A stretch of DNA of 6,845 nucleotides from Actinomycetota bacterium (GTDB lineage: Bacteria > Actinomycetota > Acidimicrobiia > Acidimicrobiales > AC-14): positions 1 to 6,845 of the forward strand of contig JAIVIH010000356.1 of NCBI GenBank assembly GCA_020200615.1. The letters run 5' to 3'. Every line of letters begins with the position of its first letter. Position 1 is the first letter of the stretch. Under the pieces are notes generated by a model. The model saw only the letters and a program-made list of their open reading frames with translations, was not told the DNA's origin and made no database searches. Shown in pieces: positions 6,227 through 6,845 of the stretch. Both the position numbers and the translations under genes were made by a program.

Positions 6227-6845
6227 TCACCCGCCCAGGGCGCGGGCGATCTCCCCCTTCCCGTCGTGAAGCAGCGGCCGGACCCAGACCATGGACGGCC
6301 GTCGCGGCGGCTCGCTGAAGCCGAACCCACCTGGTGGCTCCACGGGGCCGAACCGGCCCAGGTCACTACCCCGGAGAACGGCCCGGGCCCCGTTGAGGGG
6401 GCGGTACCAGCGAGCGCGGTACCACTCGCGCACCCCGGTATTGGTGACCCCGTAGGTGCGGACGCCCATCAGCCGCCGGGCGACGGGGCCGGCCACGTGC
6501 CGGGTCAACCACGGCGCACCTGGAAGCGGGACGGCCCAACCCCGCCCGGCCCGGGCCGTCAGCTCGAGCTCCAGCTCGGGGGCGCTGACGACCAGCGAGC
6601 GGCCGTCGACCACGGCCGAGAGGGGCGTGACCACGACCTCGTCGAACCGGTAGACGGAGGACACGAACCGGGCCACTTCCTCGGTCGGAGCCACCAGGCG
6701 CCGCCGGCCGTCGGGGGTCGCCCACATGACGTCGGCCATGGGCCCGATCGGTGAGACCTCCCAGACCCCGCAGACGAAACGGTCGCCCGACGCAAAGCCG
6801 GCGCTGGTGATGACGCCTACGAGGGCGTACCAGCCCGCTCGCGAG
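6227..6845 (-). CDS. Hypothetical protein of a conserved-looking family, N-terminus outside the window
   Basis: The minus-strand frame is open from the window edge to the stop at 6227-6229, giving 205 visible residues. An ATG exists at 6739, but the 35 codons before it keep the strong G/C third-position bias and read as ordinary protein (GWYALVGVITSAG, GDRFVCGVWEVSPIGPMADV), so the true start is probably beyond 6845. Visible segments include SPIGPMADVMWATPDG, a VARFVSSVYRFDEV helix, a strand-rich middle, TYGVTNTGVREWYRARWYRPL, and a Pro/Gly-rich FGFSEPPRRPSM near the end. There is no membrane helix, signal peptide or catalytic motif that I recognise. The phrasing resembles an unnamed actinobacterial family, from memory only. 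It converges on the reductase gene with 11 bp between stops and is not part of the operon. No function is proposed. Confidence 0.75.
   Translation of the reverse strand, partial: SRAGWYALVGVITSAGFASGDRFVCGVWEVSPIGPMADVMWATPDGRRRLVAPTEEVARFVSSVYRFDEVVVTPLSAVVDGRSLVVSAPELELELTARAGRGWAVPLPGAPWLTRHVAGPVARRLMGVRTYGVTNTGVREWYRARWYRPLNGARAVLRGSDLGRFGPVEPPGGFGFSEPPRRPSMVWVRPLLHDGKGEIARALGG

Noticed and set aside
6200..6245. Bidirectional terminator between the convergent genes
   Set aside because: Only 11 bp separate the stops. I could not find a convincing GC stem followed by a T tract on either strand.

Overview
The window is a gene-dense stretch of high-GC DNA with strongly G/C-ending codons and frequent GTG starts. 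This suggests an actinobacterium, and the gene content would fit Acidimicrobiia or a relative. That placement is an inference from composition and gene families, not from a marker gene.

Positions 1-6215 hold six plus-strand genes joined by overlaps of 4-11 bp, so they look like one translationally coupled operon. The upstream half is a cell-envelope module: the 3' end of a DUF58 protein (1-315), then a membrane-anchored transglutaminase-like protein of the TgpA/DUF3488-DUF4129 type (306-2354). In most bacteria an AAA MoxR-type ATPase lies just upstream of this pair, here outside the window. An AI-2E-family membrane transporter (2347-3489) follows.

The downstream half looks like an arginine/ornithine catabolic module. 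It has a TIGR00300/COG1915 protein of the AgrE/ArgZ ornithine cyclodeaminase family (3479-4789), a stand-alone amidinotransferase-fold enzyme resembling the arginine dihydrolase half of cyanobacterial ArgZ/AgrE (4786-5604), and a small NADP-binding oxidoreductase of the F420-dependent-reductase fold (5601-6215). Cyanobacteria carry the first two activities on one polypeptide; here they are two overlapping genes in the reverse order. The expected pathway is arginine to ornithine plus ammonia and CO2, then ornithine to proline. The reductase's substrate is unknown.

A convergent minus-strand gene of unknown function (6227 to beyond 6845) closes the window, with 11 bp between the two stop codons.

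The least ordinary features are two in-frame intragenic tandem repeats: 24 bp x 2 in the transglutaminase gene and 30 bp x 2.3 in the cyclodeaminase gene. Both use A/T-ending codons unlike their surroundings, and the second interrupts a conserved enzyme motif. The transglutaminase-like protein also has Ala where the catalytic Cys should be. I see no RNA gene, CRISPR array, insertion sequence, recognisable promoter or intrinsic terminator. No gene-free stretch exceeds 11 bp.
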